DNA of 5,273 nucleotides from JAZDIU01 sp043804635 (GTDB taxonomy: Bacteria > Chloroflexota > Dehalococcoidia > Dehalococcoidales > UBA2162): positions 1 through 5,273 of the forward strand of contig JAZDIU010000074.1 of assembly GCA_043804635.1 (NCBI GenBank), written 5' to 3'. A model generated the notes under the pieces. The model was not told the origin of the DNA, made no database searches, and was given only the letters and a program-made list of their open reading frames with translations. The translations under genes and the position numbers were made by a program. Of the stretch, positions 1 through 5,047 are shown piece by piece (position 1 is the first letter of the stretch; every line of letters begins with the position of its first letter).

Positions 1-1
1 C

Positions 2-283
2 TATAAAATAATTCCGGTGAACCCCACCATGAAGAAAATACTGGGACAAGTCTGTTACCCCGACCTCAGTTCTATCCCCGAGTCGGTCGATGTGGTTGAT
101 ATCTTCCGCCGTTCTGAAGATGTTATGCCAATTATCGAGGACGCTATCCGGATAGGGGCGAAAGCGGTGTGGATGCAGGAGGGGGTAATCAACGAAGCCG
201 CCGCCCGCCGGGCTAAAGAAGCCGGACTGCTGGTGGTTATGGATAAGTGCCTGCTCAAAGAACACCGGAAGCTGGGAAAATGA
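2..283 (+). CDS. CoA-binding domain protein (CoA_binding_2 / YccU-like), 5'-truncated by window edge
   Basis: This is the C-terminal 93 residues of a small Rossmann-fold protein of the CoA_binding_2 (YccU) family, which is usually about 135-145 residues and binds coenzyme A or a nucleotide; its physiological role is unknown. The frame is open from base 2 and reads YKIIPVNP, the family's end-of-strand motif, so the gene begins upstream of the window. The GTG at 17 is an internal Val codon and not the start. Other family hallmarks follow: the CYPDLSSIPESVDVVDIFRR block, WMQEGVINEAAA, and the C-terminal VVMDKCLLKEHRKL, whose Cys and His are typical of the family. The N-terminal glycine-rich nucleotide-binding loop is off the edge. 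The stop overlaps the next start as ATGA, so it is the upstream member of the operon that follows. The family assignment is secure; the function is not. Confidence 0.9.
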   Translation, partial: YKIIPVNPTMKKILGQVCYPDLSSIPESVDVVDIFRRSEDVMPIIEDAIRIGAKAVWMQEGVINEAAARRAKEAGLLVVMDKCLLKEHRKLGK

Positions 284-1377
284 CGATTGCCAAGAAAAAA
301 ACCAAAGTACTGGTCGCAATGAGCGGCGGTGTAGATTCTTCCGTAGCGGCCGCTCTGCTTAAAGAACAGGGCTACCAGGTTACCGGTGTAACTATGAAGA
401 TTTGGGACGGCAAAGCCGCCACATCCGAAAGAAGACGCCACGCCTGTTACGGCCCCGATGAAGCCGAAGAGACAGAAGACGCCGTTAAGGTTGCCCGGAT
501 ACTGGGCATCCCCTTTCATATCATCGGCTTGAGCCAGGAATATAAAGCGCAGGTGCTTGATTACTTTCGCCGCGAATATCAATCGGGCAGAACGCCCAAC
601 CCCTGTGTCCGCTGCAACCGCCAAATCAAATTCGATGCCATACTCAGGAAGTGCCGGGAAAGCGGAATCGAGTTCGACTACTTTGCTACCGGGCACTACG
701 CGCAGATAGAATATGCTCCCCAAAAGAACCGCTATTTGCTTAAAAAGGCAAAAGACCTGAGCAAGGACCAGTCATATTTTCTTTTCGCACTATCTCAAGA
801 ACAACTGGCTATATCAATCTTTCCCATCGGTAAATATGTTAAGGAAGAGGTCAAAAAGATATCCGTCACTTTAGGATTGGGTGTCGAGAAGAAGCCGGAC
901 AGCCAGGACTTTATTGCTGAAGGCTATGCCTCACTGTTTGAACCGGCCCTGCCGGGAGCAATTATGGATAAACAGGGTAACGTTCTCGGGGAACATCGCG
1001 GCATACCATTTTATACCATCGGGCAGCGCCGCGGGTTAGGCATTTCCAGTGAAGAACGACTTTTCGTCAGCGATATCGACCCGGTTAGGAACGCCGTCAT
1101 TGTAGCCGGTAAAGAAGAAATGTATAAGGACGAGTTGTATACCTCCAGCCTTAACTGGATATCCATAGAAAAGCCGGAACAACCGCTTAAGGTCAAAGCC
1201 AGGATTAGATACCGCCATCAGGAAGCCCAAGCCGTGGTAACACCTTTGGATGGAAATAGAGCTTACGTTAAATTCGCCGAGCCTCAGTTGGCAATCACTC
1301 CCGGGCAGGCGGTGGTCTTCTACGATGACGATACCGTGATAGGTGGCGGAACAATAGACAGAAACGAGGAAAGATGA
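280..1377 (+). CDS. mnmA: MnmA/TRMU-family tRNA 2-thiouridylase-like protein lacking the second catalytic Cys
   Basis: This 365-residue cytoplasmic protein has the full MnmA architecture. Canonical MnmA adenylates U34 of tRNA-Lys, tRNA-Glu and tRNA-Gln with ATP and replaces the 2-oxygen with sulfur. The ATP-binding PP-loop SGGVDSS is at residues 15-21, TPNPCVRCNRQIKF at 105-118, ATGHYA at 136-141, KDQSYFL at 162-168, KPDSQDF at 205-211 and GIPFYTIGQRRGLGI at 241-255. The C-terminal beta-barrel lies at about 290-360. Cysteines are only C56, C109, C112 and C125. The CxxC (C109/C112) replaces the DxxC of E. coli. The usual second catalytic Cys in 'DS..ICF' is absent, because the text goes straight from DSQD to FIAEGY. 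The region around C56 (HACYGPDEAEE) is also unlike the usual CC block. The ATG at 280 is preferred over the GTG at 247: it gives an ATGA overlap, has GGAAG 8 bases upstream, and begins right before the PP-loop. True MnmA activity is plausible but unproven; a divergent paralogue is the alternative. Confidence 0.87.
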   Translation: MTIAKKKTKVLVAMSGGVDSSVAAALLKEQGYQVTGVTMKIWDGKAATSERRRHACYGPDEAEETEDAVKVARILGIPFHIIGLSQEYKAQVLDYFRREYQSGRTPNPCVRCNRQIKFDAILRKCRESGIEFDYFATGHYAQIEYAPQKNRYLLKKAKDLSKDQSYFLFALSQEQLAISIFPIGKYVKEEVKKISVTLGLGVEKKPDSQDFIAEGYASLFEPALPGAIMDKQGNVLGEHRGIPFYTIGQRRGLGISSEERLFVSDIDPVRNAVIVAGKEEMYKDELYTSSLNWISIEKPEQPLKVKARIRYRHQEAQAVVTPLDGNRAYVKFAEPQLAITPGQAVVFYDDDTVIGGGTIDRNEER

Positions 1378-1829
1378 TGGCAAAAGTAATTGCGGTCTGC
1401 TGGAGTAAGAAAAAAGGCACTAGGAAAGAGCCGGTAACGGAAGGCATTCTTCAAAAAGGCTTTGGGTTAGTGGGTGATGCCCACGCTGATTGCTGCACTC
1501 ACCGCCAGGTAAGTTTGCTGGCAATTGAGAGCATCGATAAAATGAGAAACCTTGGCCTGGATGTCGGACCTGGGGACTTTGCCGAAAACCTGACTACCGA
1601 GGGAATCGATGTCGTCTCGCTTCCGGTGGGGACCAGAGTATCTGTAGGCAAAGACATTACCCTGGAAATAACCCAGATTGGCAAAGAATGCCATACCAAA
1701 TGTGCGATTTACCGCCTGGTCGGACAGTGCATAATGCCTGAAGAAGGCGTCTTCGCCCGGGTAATCGAGGGCGGAACGGTCAAAACCGGAGACAGCGTTA
1801 AGGTAATCGGGGACAAAGCACCCAAATGA
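1374..1829 (+). CDS. MOSC domain-containing protein
   Basis: This is a stand-alone MOSC domain of 151 residues. The family is named after the C-terminal domain of molybdenum cofactor sulfurase and is thought to carry sulfur on a conserved cysteine or to bind molybdenum cofactor; many stand-alone members have no assigned reaction. Visible motifs are GLVGDAHAD (31-39), a QVSLLAIE strand (45-52), PGDFAENLTTEGID (66-79), the cysteine region GKECHTKCAIY (103-113) with C106, C110 and also C119, then GVFARVIEGGTVKTGDSV (125-142). There is also a CC pair at 40-41, so the protein is cysteine-rich. Two ATGs are possible, 1374 and 1377. AGGA at 1367-1370 lies 3 bases from the first and 6 from the second, so 1377 may be the real start; 1374 keeps the ATGA overlap seen at the other junctions. 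It sits between the thiouridylase-like gene and cutA, which suggests sulfur or metal-cofactor metabolism, but this is inference. Confidence 0.9.
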   Translation: MMAKVIAVCWSKKKGTRKEPVTEGILQKGFGLVGDAHADCCTHRQVSLLAIESIDKMRNLGLDVGPGDFAENLTTEGIDVVSLPVGTRVSVGKDITLEITQIGKECHTKCAIYRLVGQCIMPEEGVFARVIEGGTVKTGDSVKVIGDKAPK

Positions 1830-2164
1830 AAGAGCCTGCTTACGCAGTCGTCCTAATCACGACTGGGACCGTCGACGAAGCAGAACGGATATCGACGGAG
1901 CTTCTCTCACATAAGAAAGCGGCTTGCGTTAATATTGTCCCCCGGGTTAGCTCCCGCTTCTGGTGGCAGGGTAAAATAGATTCCAGTCAGGAAAGCCTGC
2001 TAATCGTAAAGACTAAAATATCTCTGTTGGATGAAGTTGTCGAACTGGTGAAGGGAATTCACAGCTATCAGGTCCCGGAAGTAATTGCTTTGCCCATCAT
2101 TGGCGGTAACAGTGATTATCTGGACTGGATAGAGTCGGCGGTAGGCGAGGCAAAAACCAGATGA
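1826..2164 (+). CDS. cutA: CutA family divalent-cation tolerance protein
   Basis: This 112-residue protein matches CutA along its whole length, the family's normal size. CutA forms very stable ferredoxin-like trimers. E. coli CutA was linked to copper and other divalent-metal tolerance, but its molecular role remains unclear. Family motifs are VLITTGTVDEAERIS near the N-terminus, AACVNIVPRVSSRFWWQGKI (33-51 region), ESLLIVKT (56-63), HSYQVPEVIALPI (79-91) and the C-terminal YLDWI (98-102). The conserved His79, Glu85 and Cys34 lie in the positions implicated in metal binding in the family. The start overlaps the MOSC stop as ATGA. The only Shine-Dalgarno-like stretch (GGGGA, 1809-1813) is 12 bases upstream, too far to be good, so translation probably depends on coupling to the upstream gene. 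The identification is secure. Confidence 0.95.
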   Translation: MKEPAYAVVLITTGTVDEAERISTELLSHKKAACVNIVPRVSSRFWWQGKIDSSQESLLIVKTKISLLDEVVELVKGIHSYQVPEVIALPIIGGNSDYLDWIESAVGEAKTR

Positions 2165-2991
2165 ATAAACTGCTCTTCGGTACCGGCGGCACACCTCACA
2201 GTGCTAAAACGCGCTCCTCAGTAGATGGCATCAGGAGGATTGCCGAGCTTGGGCTGGGCTGTATGGAACTGGAGTTTGTCCAGGGAGTAACTATGGGCGA
2301 GCAAACCGCCCGTGAGGTGGCTAAAGTTGCTACCAGCCTCGACATAAAGCTGTCTGCCCATGCCCCTTATTATATAAACCTGAACGCCCGGGAGCCGGAG
2401 AAAATAAAAGCCAGTCAGGATAGATTAGTTCAGACAGCTAGAATTGGAGCGATATGCGGTGCTCGGAGCGCCGTCGTTCACATTGCTTTTTATCTGGGCG
2501 ATTCTCCGGAAAAAGCCTACGCCAGCATCAAGGAAAACCTGGAGGCAATACTTTCCCGGCTTAAGAAAGAGAACAATCCGGTGTGGATTAGACCTGAAGT
2601 TATGGGCAGGGCAACCCAGTTCGGCACGATAGAAGAAATTTTGGACCTGAGTACCGAGCTAACTGGCGTAGCTCCCTGCGTGGACTTCGCACACAAGCAC
2701 GCCCGAGAAGGAAAGGTAAACTCTTATCCGGAGTTCGCCGCTGTGCTGGAACAAATCCAGAAACGCCTGGGCAGGGCAGCCCTCGATGATATTCATATCC
2801 ACTTCTCCGGCATTGCCTACGGGAGCAGAGGGGAAATTAAACACCTGGACCTGAAGGACTCGGATTTGCAGTATAAGGAACTTCTGAAAGCACTGAAGGA
2901 TTATAAAGTGAAGGGATTAGTCATCTGTGAAAGCCCCAACCTGGAAGAAGATGCTCTTCTATTGCAGGAAACGTATCTTGCTTTGCCGTAG
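2161..2991 (+). CDS. Endonuclease IV-like TIM-barrel protein (AP endonuclease family 2, archaeal type)
   Basis: This 276-residue protein of the xylose isomerase-like TIM-barrel / AP endonuclease family 2 superfamily resembles the short endonuclease IV-like proteins of methanogenic archaea more than E. coli Nfo. Endonuclease IV cuts DNA 5' of abasic sites using a trinuclear zinc site. Probable metal ligands are kept in order: H67 in AHAPYYINL (66-74), H107 in VVHIAFY, E146 in RPEVMGR, D175 and H178 in CVDFAHKHAR (173-182), H212/H214 in IHIHF, H228 in GEIKHLDL and E257 in CESP. The Nfo hallmarks 'FHPG' and 'NTAG' are altered (HIAF, VMGR), so activity on abasic DNA cannot be assumed; another hydrolase or isomerase activity is possible. 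The start overlaps the cutA stop as ATGA, with GAGG 10 bases upstream (2147-2150). It is the last gene of the operon, and a terminator follows 100 bases after the stop. Confidence 0.87.
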   Translation: MNKLLFGTGGTPHSAKTRSSVDGIRRIAELGLGCMELEFVQGVTMGEQTAREVAKVATSLDIKLSAHAPYYINLNAREPEKIKASQDRLVQTARIGAICGARSAVVHIAFYLGDSPEKAYASIKENLEAILSRLKKENNPVWIRPEVMGRATQFGTIEEILDLSTELTGVAPCVDFAHKHAREGKVNSYPEFAAVLEQIQKRLGRAALDDIHIHFSGIAYGSRGEIKHLDLKDSDLQYKELLKALKDYKVKGLVICESPNLEEDALLLQETYLALP

Positions 2992-3090
2992 GCTCGGGCT
3001 TACCTGAAAATTGAAACAAACCTGCGTAGAACGAGTTTGAAACGGGCGTATTTGTTTCCGGTTACATTATAAGTAAATTTTTTATTTGAT

Positions 3091-3122
3091 GAAACGACAC
3101 GGCTAAATAGGCGTGTCGTTTT
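3091..3122 (+). terminator. Rho-independent terminator of the five-gene operon
   Basis: A perfect 10-bp stem, AAACGACACG (3092-3101) with CGTGTCGTTT (3112-3121), encloses a 10-base loop and ends in TTTT (3119-3122). It lies 100 bases after the last operon gene, in the right orientation. The A-rich left arm means it could also stop transcription from the other side, although the leftward T-tract is interrupted (GTTTCATC). Confidence 0.8.
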
Positions 3123-3176
3123 GCGACTTAGTAGTAGTCTTTTCCTCTATTTTTAAGGTACGGCAGTCTGCTTATC

Positions 3177-3213
3177 CTGATAACTGAAAGCTGATGACTG
3201 ATGACTGGTAGCT
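3177..3213. repeat. Degenerate tandem heptamer repeat, about 5 copies of CTGATGA
   Basis: Five consecutive 7-base units can be read: CTGATAA, CTGAAAG, CTGATGA, CTGATGA and CTGGTAG, then CT. All start with CTG and vary in the last four bases. Two units are identical. The array abuts the inverted repeat at 3213-3236. Confidence 0.75.
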
Positions 3214-3236
3214 ATCCTTCGACTCCGCTCAGGATA
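3213..3236. repeat. Short palindromic repeat (TATCCT...AGGATA)
   Basis: Six-base perfect arms TATCCT (3213-3218) and AGGATA (3231-3236) flank TCGACTCCGCTC. The core CCTTCGACTCCGCTCAGGA resembles a small dispersed palindromic repeat I associate with many environmental bacterial genomes; copy number here cannot be judged from one window. Confidence 0.55.
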
Positions 3237-3237
3237 A

Positions 3238-3267
3238 ATAATAGTACTAATGTTCTGAGTTTGTCAA
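3238..3267 (-). promoter_or_regulatory. Leftward sigma70-like promoter with LexA-box-like palindrome in its spacer
   Basis: On the minus strand a perfect -35 TTGACA (plus 3262-3267) is followed after 18 bases by TATTAT (plus 3238-3243), 5 of 6 matches to the -10 consensus. The spacer contains AGAACATTAGTACT (plus 3243-3256), an imperfect palindrome AGAAC-N4-GTACT similar to Gram-positive-type LexA boxes (GAAC-N4-GTTC). No minus-strand gene lies downstream; a transcript would run through the heptamer array toward the hairpin at 3091-3122. It may drive a small RNA or be a relic. Confidence 0.45.
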
Positions 3268-3323
3268 GGGAGTTTTGTCGCTTTTCCGCGCAATTAGAGA
3301 TTGACGGTTTAAGATTATCTTTT

Positions 3324-3350
3324 CTGGATTCCGCTTTAGCGGGAAACCAG
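3324..3350. repeat. Stem-loop repeat, CTGGATTCCG type, copy 1
   Basis: Outer arms CTGG (3324-3327) and CCAG (3347-3350) enclose an inner stem TTCCGC/GCGGGAA (3329-3345, one bulged G, loop TTTA). The first ten bases, CTGGATTCCG, recur exactly at 4814-4823, where a similar stem-loop follows, so this looks like a member of a dispersed repeat family. Confidence 0.6.
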
Positions 3351-3355
3351 GATTA

Positions 3356-3379
3356 TATGAACCTCTCAATCGGTTCATA
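3356..3379. repeat. Inverted repeat spanning the MFS stop codon
   Basis: Perfect 8-bp arms TATGAACC (3356-3363) and GGTTCATA (3372-3379) flank an 8-base loop. On the minus strand the stem begins inside the last codons of the MFS gene and contains its TGA (3375-3377). No T-tract follows, so it is not a classical terminator, but it could protect the mRNA 3' end or assist termination. Confidence 0.5.
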
Positions 3380-4694
3380 CAAATTTAATGATATCGCTTA
3401 CCTGGGCTGGCTGTTTGGGGGGAGAGGCCAGCGAAATGAAAATCGTCGAAAGGGTGAGTAAAACGGCACATACAGTAAAGACAATCATGTAACTGCCGGT
3501 AGTGTCATAGACCCACCCCGCGTAAACCGGAGAGGCTACCGAGGCCGGTAATATGAACATCAATAAGGTGCCTCGAATAGAGCCGAAAGCTTTGCGACCG
3601 AAGTAACGGGCAGTTATTACGCTCTGTATAGGTCCGAATACACCACCAGCAAAATGGTGGAGGATAAAAAGCGGGTATACCAGAGTCAAAGTGGGGCTTA
3701 ACAGGAAGGCAATAACGCTGATAAGATGCAGGAGAAAACTACCTCCCAAAATAAATCTCAGGTGCTGTTTTTTGATATGGTCGGTGACTAACCCGCCGAC
3801 GAAGAACCCGGGGATACAGCTAGCGCTCATCGCCCCTATCATCATCGCCGCCTTAACCGGTTCAACTCCCATATCGGTGATAAAAGGCATACCGTGGACA
3901 AGGAAAACCGAGCCAACGGAAGCCCCGAAAGTAGCGTTAGTCAGTATGAGCAACCAGTAGGCGGGCGTTCTCATTGCCTGCCTGAGGGTGAATTCCACCT
4001 CATCGATTTCGATGGCGTATTTTACGCCGCTGTCTATCATCCGGTTTACTTCTGTAGTCTCCCGGGTTGTCGCCCCATCAGGAAGCATACCGTAGTATTC
4101 CGGTCGATGCTGCTTTATGAAAAACCAGGCAAGGGGCAAGCCGATAATCCACATTATTAACCCGGCAATGACACAGGTGGTCCGCCAGCCCTGTGTGGAG
4201 ATAAGCCAGGCAACTATGGGCAGCATGAGCACCGCAGACAGTCCCCAAAACACCCACTTGATGGTCAGGGCGCGTCCCCTTTTTTTGACGAACCAGCTGG
4301 TTATCGTCTTGTCCAGAGGTAGTGCCAGACAGATGCTGCACCCCGTTCCCAGCAGGACTCCCCACACCAGATAAAAAGCCCAGAGCGAATTCACGAAGTT
4401 CATCAGTATCAGGCTAAGTCCCGTAAGGAAGACACCGGAGAAGACCAACCATCGCGGCCCGAACTTATCGGTAACCCAGCCGATTACGGGTGACACAAAC
4501 CCACCCTCAAAGGTCTTAATGCCGGCGGCAACAGACGTCGCCGCACGACTGAAACCGAGTTCTGAAGCTATGGGTTTGAACAGGGCTGAAAATGCGAACC
4601 GGCCGACACCCTCTCCCCAGAAAGTTATCAATCCGCTGGCTAAGACTATCCACCAGCCGAAGAACACCCTGGGAACGCCGCTTTGCCTGGTCAA
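3375..4694 (-). CDS. MFS transporter, 12 transmembrane segments (OFA/monocarboxylate-like)
   Basis: This 439-residue inner-membrane carrier of the Major Facilitator Superfamily opens with FFGWWIVLASG (11-21), as in the oxalate/formate antiporter and monocarboxylate-type families, which suggests a small organic anion as substrate; the substrate cannot be read from sequence. Twelve hydrophobic segments lie at roughly 11-28, 50-75, 82-100, 103-125, 145-165, 172-193, 245-270, 280-303, 312-332, 336-360, 370-395 and 402-424. The loop 2-3 signature is GWVTDKFGPRW (72-82), WFVKKRGRALTI (134-145) follows segment 4, and HRPEYYGMLPDG (196-207) opens the long central loop; the repeat of the signature is GLVTDHIKK (301-309). 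The start is TTG at 4694: AAGAGG lies 6 bases upstream and an in-frame TAA nine codons upstream rules out a longer protein. It is a lone gene, convergent with the operon, with its own promoter. Confidence 0.92.
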   Translation of the reverse strand: MTRQSGVPRVFFGWWIVLASGLITFWGEGVGRFAFSALFKPIASELGFSRAATSVAAGIKTFEGGFVSPVIGWVTDKFGPRWLVFSGVFLTGLSLILMNFVNSLWAFYLVWGVLLGTGCSICLALPLDKTITSWFVKKRGRALTIKWVFWGLSAVLMLPIVAWLISTQGWRTTCVIAGLIMWIIGLPLAWFFIKQHRPEYYGMLPDGATTRETTEVNRMIDSGVKYAIEIDEVEFTLRQAMRTPAYWLLILTNATFGASVGSVFLVHGMPFITDMGVEPVKAAMMIGAMSASCIPGFFVGGLVTDHIKKQHLRFILGGSFLLHLISVIAFLLSPTLTLVYPLFILHHFAGGVFGPIQSVITARYFGRKAFGSIRGTLLMFILPASVASPVYAGWVYDTTGSYMIVFTVCAVLLTLSTIFISLASPPKQPAQVSDIIKFV

Positions 4695-4700
4695 GAACCG

Positions 4701-4706
4701 CCTCTT
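4701..4706 (-). promoter_or_regulatory. Ribosome binding site fixing the TTG start of the MFS gene
   Basis: AAGAGG on the minus strand lies 6 bases before the TTG at 4694. No ATG or GTG is available between the upstream in-frame TAA and this TTG, and the next alternative (GTG at codon 10) would remove residues just before the first membrane segment. Confidence 0.7.
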
Positions 4707-4775
4707 TGTTCTGCCGAGTTAGTGGCTATCAGTGATAATGTAAGTTACGTTCGGTAGATGTTACCCAAGTAGCGA

Positions 4776-4804
4776 AGTATACGTTTGAACTAATTGGAAG
4801 TCAA
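4776..4804 (-). promoter_or_regulatory. Sigma70-type promoter of the MFS gene
   Basis: On the minus strand, -35 TTGACT (plus 4799-4804) and -10 TATACT (plus 4776-4781) are separated by exactly 17 bases; each matches consensus at 5 of 6 positions. Transcription would start near 4769, giving a leader of about 75 bases before the TTG. No clear operator overlaps it. Confidence 0.75.
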
Positions 4805-4811
4805 ATAATAA

Positions 4812-4885
4812 GACTGGATTCCGACTTTCGTCGGAAAGGATTAATAGAGATTGCCACGTCCTTCTGCGAAGGACTCGCAATGACA
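4812..4885. repeat. Double stem-loop repeat, CTGGATTCCG type copy 2 plus ATTGCC...GCAAT hairpin
   Basis: The first hairpin has a perfect 7-bp stem TTCCGAC (4819-4825) and GTCGGAA (4830-4836) around TTTC. The second has outer arms ATTGC (4850-4854) and GCAAT (4877-4881) around an inner perfect stem GTCCTTC (4858-4864) and GAAGGAC (4868-4874). This arrangement resembles dispersed non-coding palindromic elements I associate with Chloroflexota and other environmental genomes. There is no transposase nearby; it may be a non-autonomous element. Confidence 0.7.
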
Positions 4886-4899
4886 GCGGAGGAGTGGGC

Positions 4900-4920
4900 G
4901 GGCGGGTTTGAAACCCGCCC
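4900..4920. repeat. GC-rich perfect palindrome GGGCGGGTTT-G-AAACCCGCCC
   Basis: Two perfect 10-bp arms, 4900-4909 and 4911-4920, flank a single G. It would form a strong hairpin on either strand. No T-tract follows, so it is not an obvious terminator. It sits directly after the double stem-loop repeat and resembles palindromes dispersed in other genomes. Confidence 0.7.
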
Positions 4921-4947
4921 CTACGGCAATAACCTTTTATATTTGGG

Positions 4948-4973
4948 AATGTCTGCAAAGGCAGGGGCACATT
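4948..4973. repeat. Imperfect stem-loop AATGTCTGC...GCAG-GGGC-ACATT
   Basis: The left arm AATGTCTGC (4948-4956) pairs with GCAG (4961-4964) and ACATT (4969-4973), with a four-base bulge GGGC and loop AAAG. It is the fourth hairpin in the chain and ends three bases before the -35 box of the tRNA promoter. Confidence 0.45.
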
Positions 4974-4976
4974 GGC

Positions 4977-5005
4977 TTGCGAAAGAGGGCGAGGGGCATT
5001 ATAAT
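4977..5005 (+). promoter_or_regulatory. Sigma70-type promoter of the tRNA-Cys/tRNA-Lys unit
   Basis: A perfect -10 TATAAT (5000-5005) lies 17 bases after a -35 TTGCGA (4977-4982; 4 of 6 matches). Transcription would begin near 5012, leaving a 5' leader of about 36 bases before tRNA-Cys. Position and orientation fit the two tRNA genes. Confidence 0.75.
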
Positions 5006-5047
5006 AAAAAAGCTAAAGATGGCTGGATTGCCGGTCTTCTTTGGTGT

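Larger units (their letters stand above)
2992..3374. other. Intergenic region with terminator, tandem heptamers and inverted repeats
   Basis: This 383-base stretch lies between convergent genes. I see no credible coding sequence; the only open frame of note (from 3201) runs into the antisense of the MFS gene and is built on repeats. Besides the elements listed separately, it holds an 8-bp inverted repeat, GAAACAAA (3013-3020) and TTTGTTTC (3051-3058), 30 bases apart, just after the operon stop. Its arms are too distant for a terminator, and it may be chance in A/T-rich sequence. Confidence 0.6.
4695..5047. other. Intergenic region between divergent MFS and tRNA units
   Basis: This 353-base stretch holds the leftward MFS promoter, a chain of four stem-loop repeats (4812-4973) and the rightward tRNA promoter, each listed separately. 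The predicted MFS leader is about 75 bases (4769 to 4695) and contains a 9-base palindrome GTAAGTTAC (4740-4748), too short to call an operator. I see no protein gene; an open frame from 4880 runs through the repeats and into both tRNAs. Confidence 0.6.

Noticed and set aside
247..279. GTG at 247 as the thiouridylase start
   Set aside because: It would add 11 residues overlapping the upstream gene, while ATG 280 gives the ATGA junction, a fitting Shine-Dalgarno and the usual short lead to the PP-loop.
17..283. GTG at 17 as the start of the first gene
   Set aside because: The frame is open to the window edge and the preceding codons encode YKIIP, part of the conserved YKIIPVNP family motif, so the gene starts upstream.
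55..723. Long minus-strand open frame (222 codons)
   Set aside because: It is antisense to two well-recognised plus-strand genes, and its translation shows no recognisable domain.
3125..3142. Second small terminator (GACT...AGTC then TTTT)
   Set aside because: Only a 4-bp stem; probably chance after the strong terminator at 3091-3122.
3201..3461. 86-codon plus-strand frame in the intergenic region
   Set aside because: It is composed of repeat sequence and then the antisense of the MFS C-terminus; no ribosome binding site or family resemblance.
2992..5047. CRISPR array or transposase-bearing insertion sequence
   Set aside because: The repeats are hairpins and heptamers without regular spacers, and no transposase or integrase frame is present.
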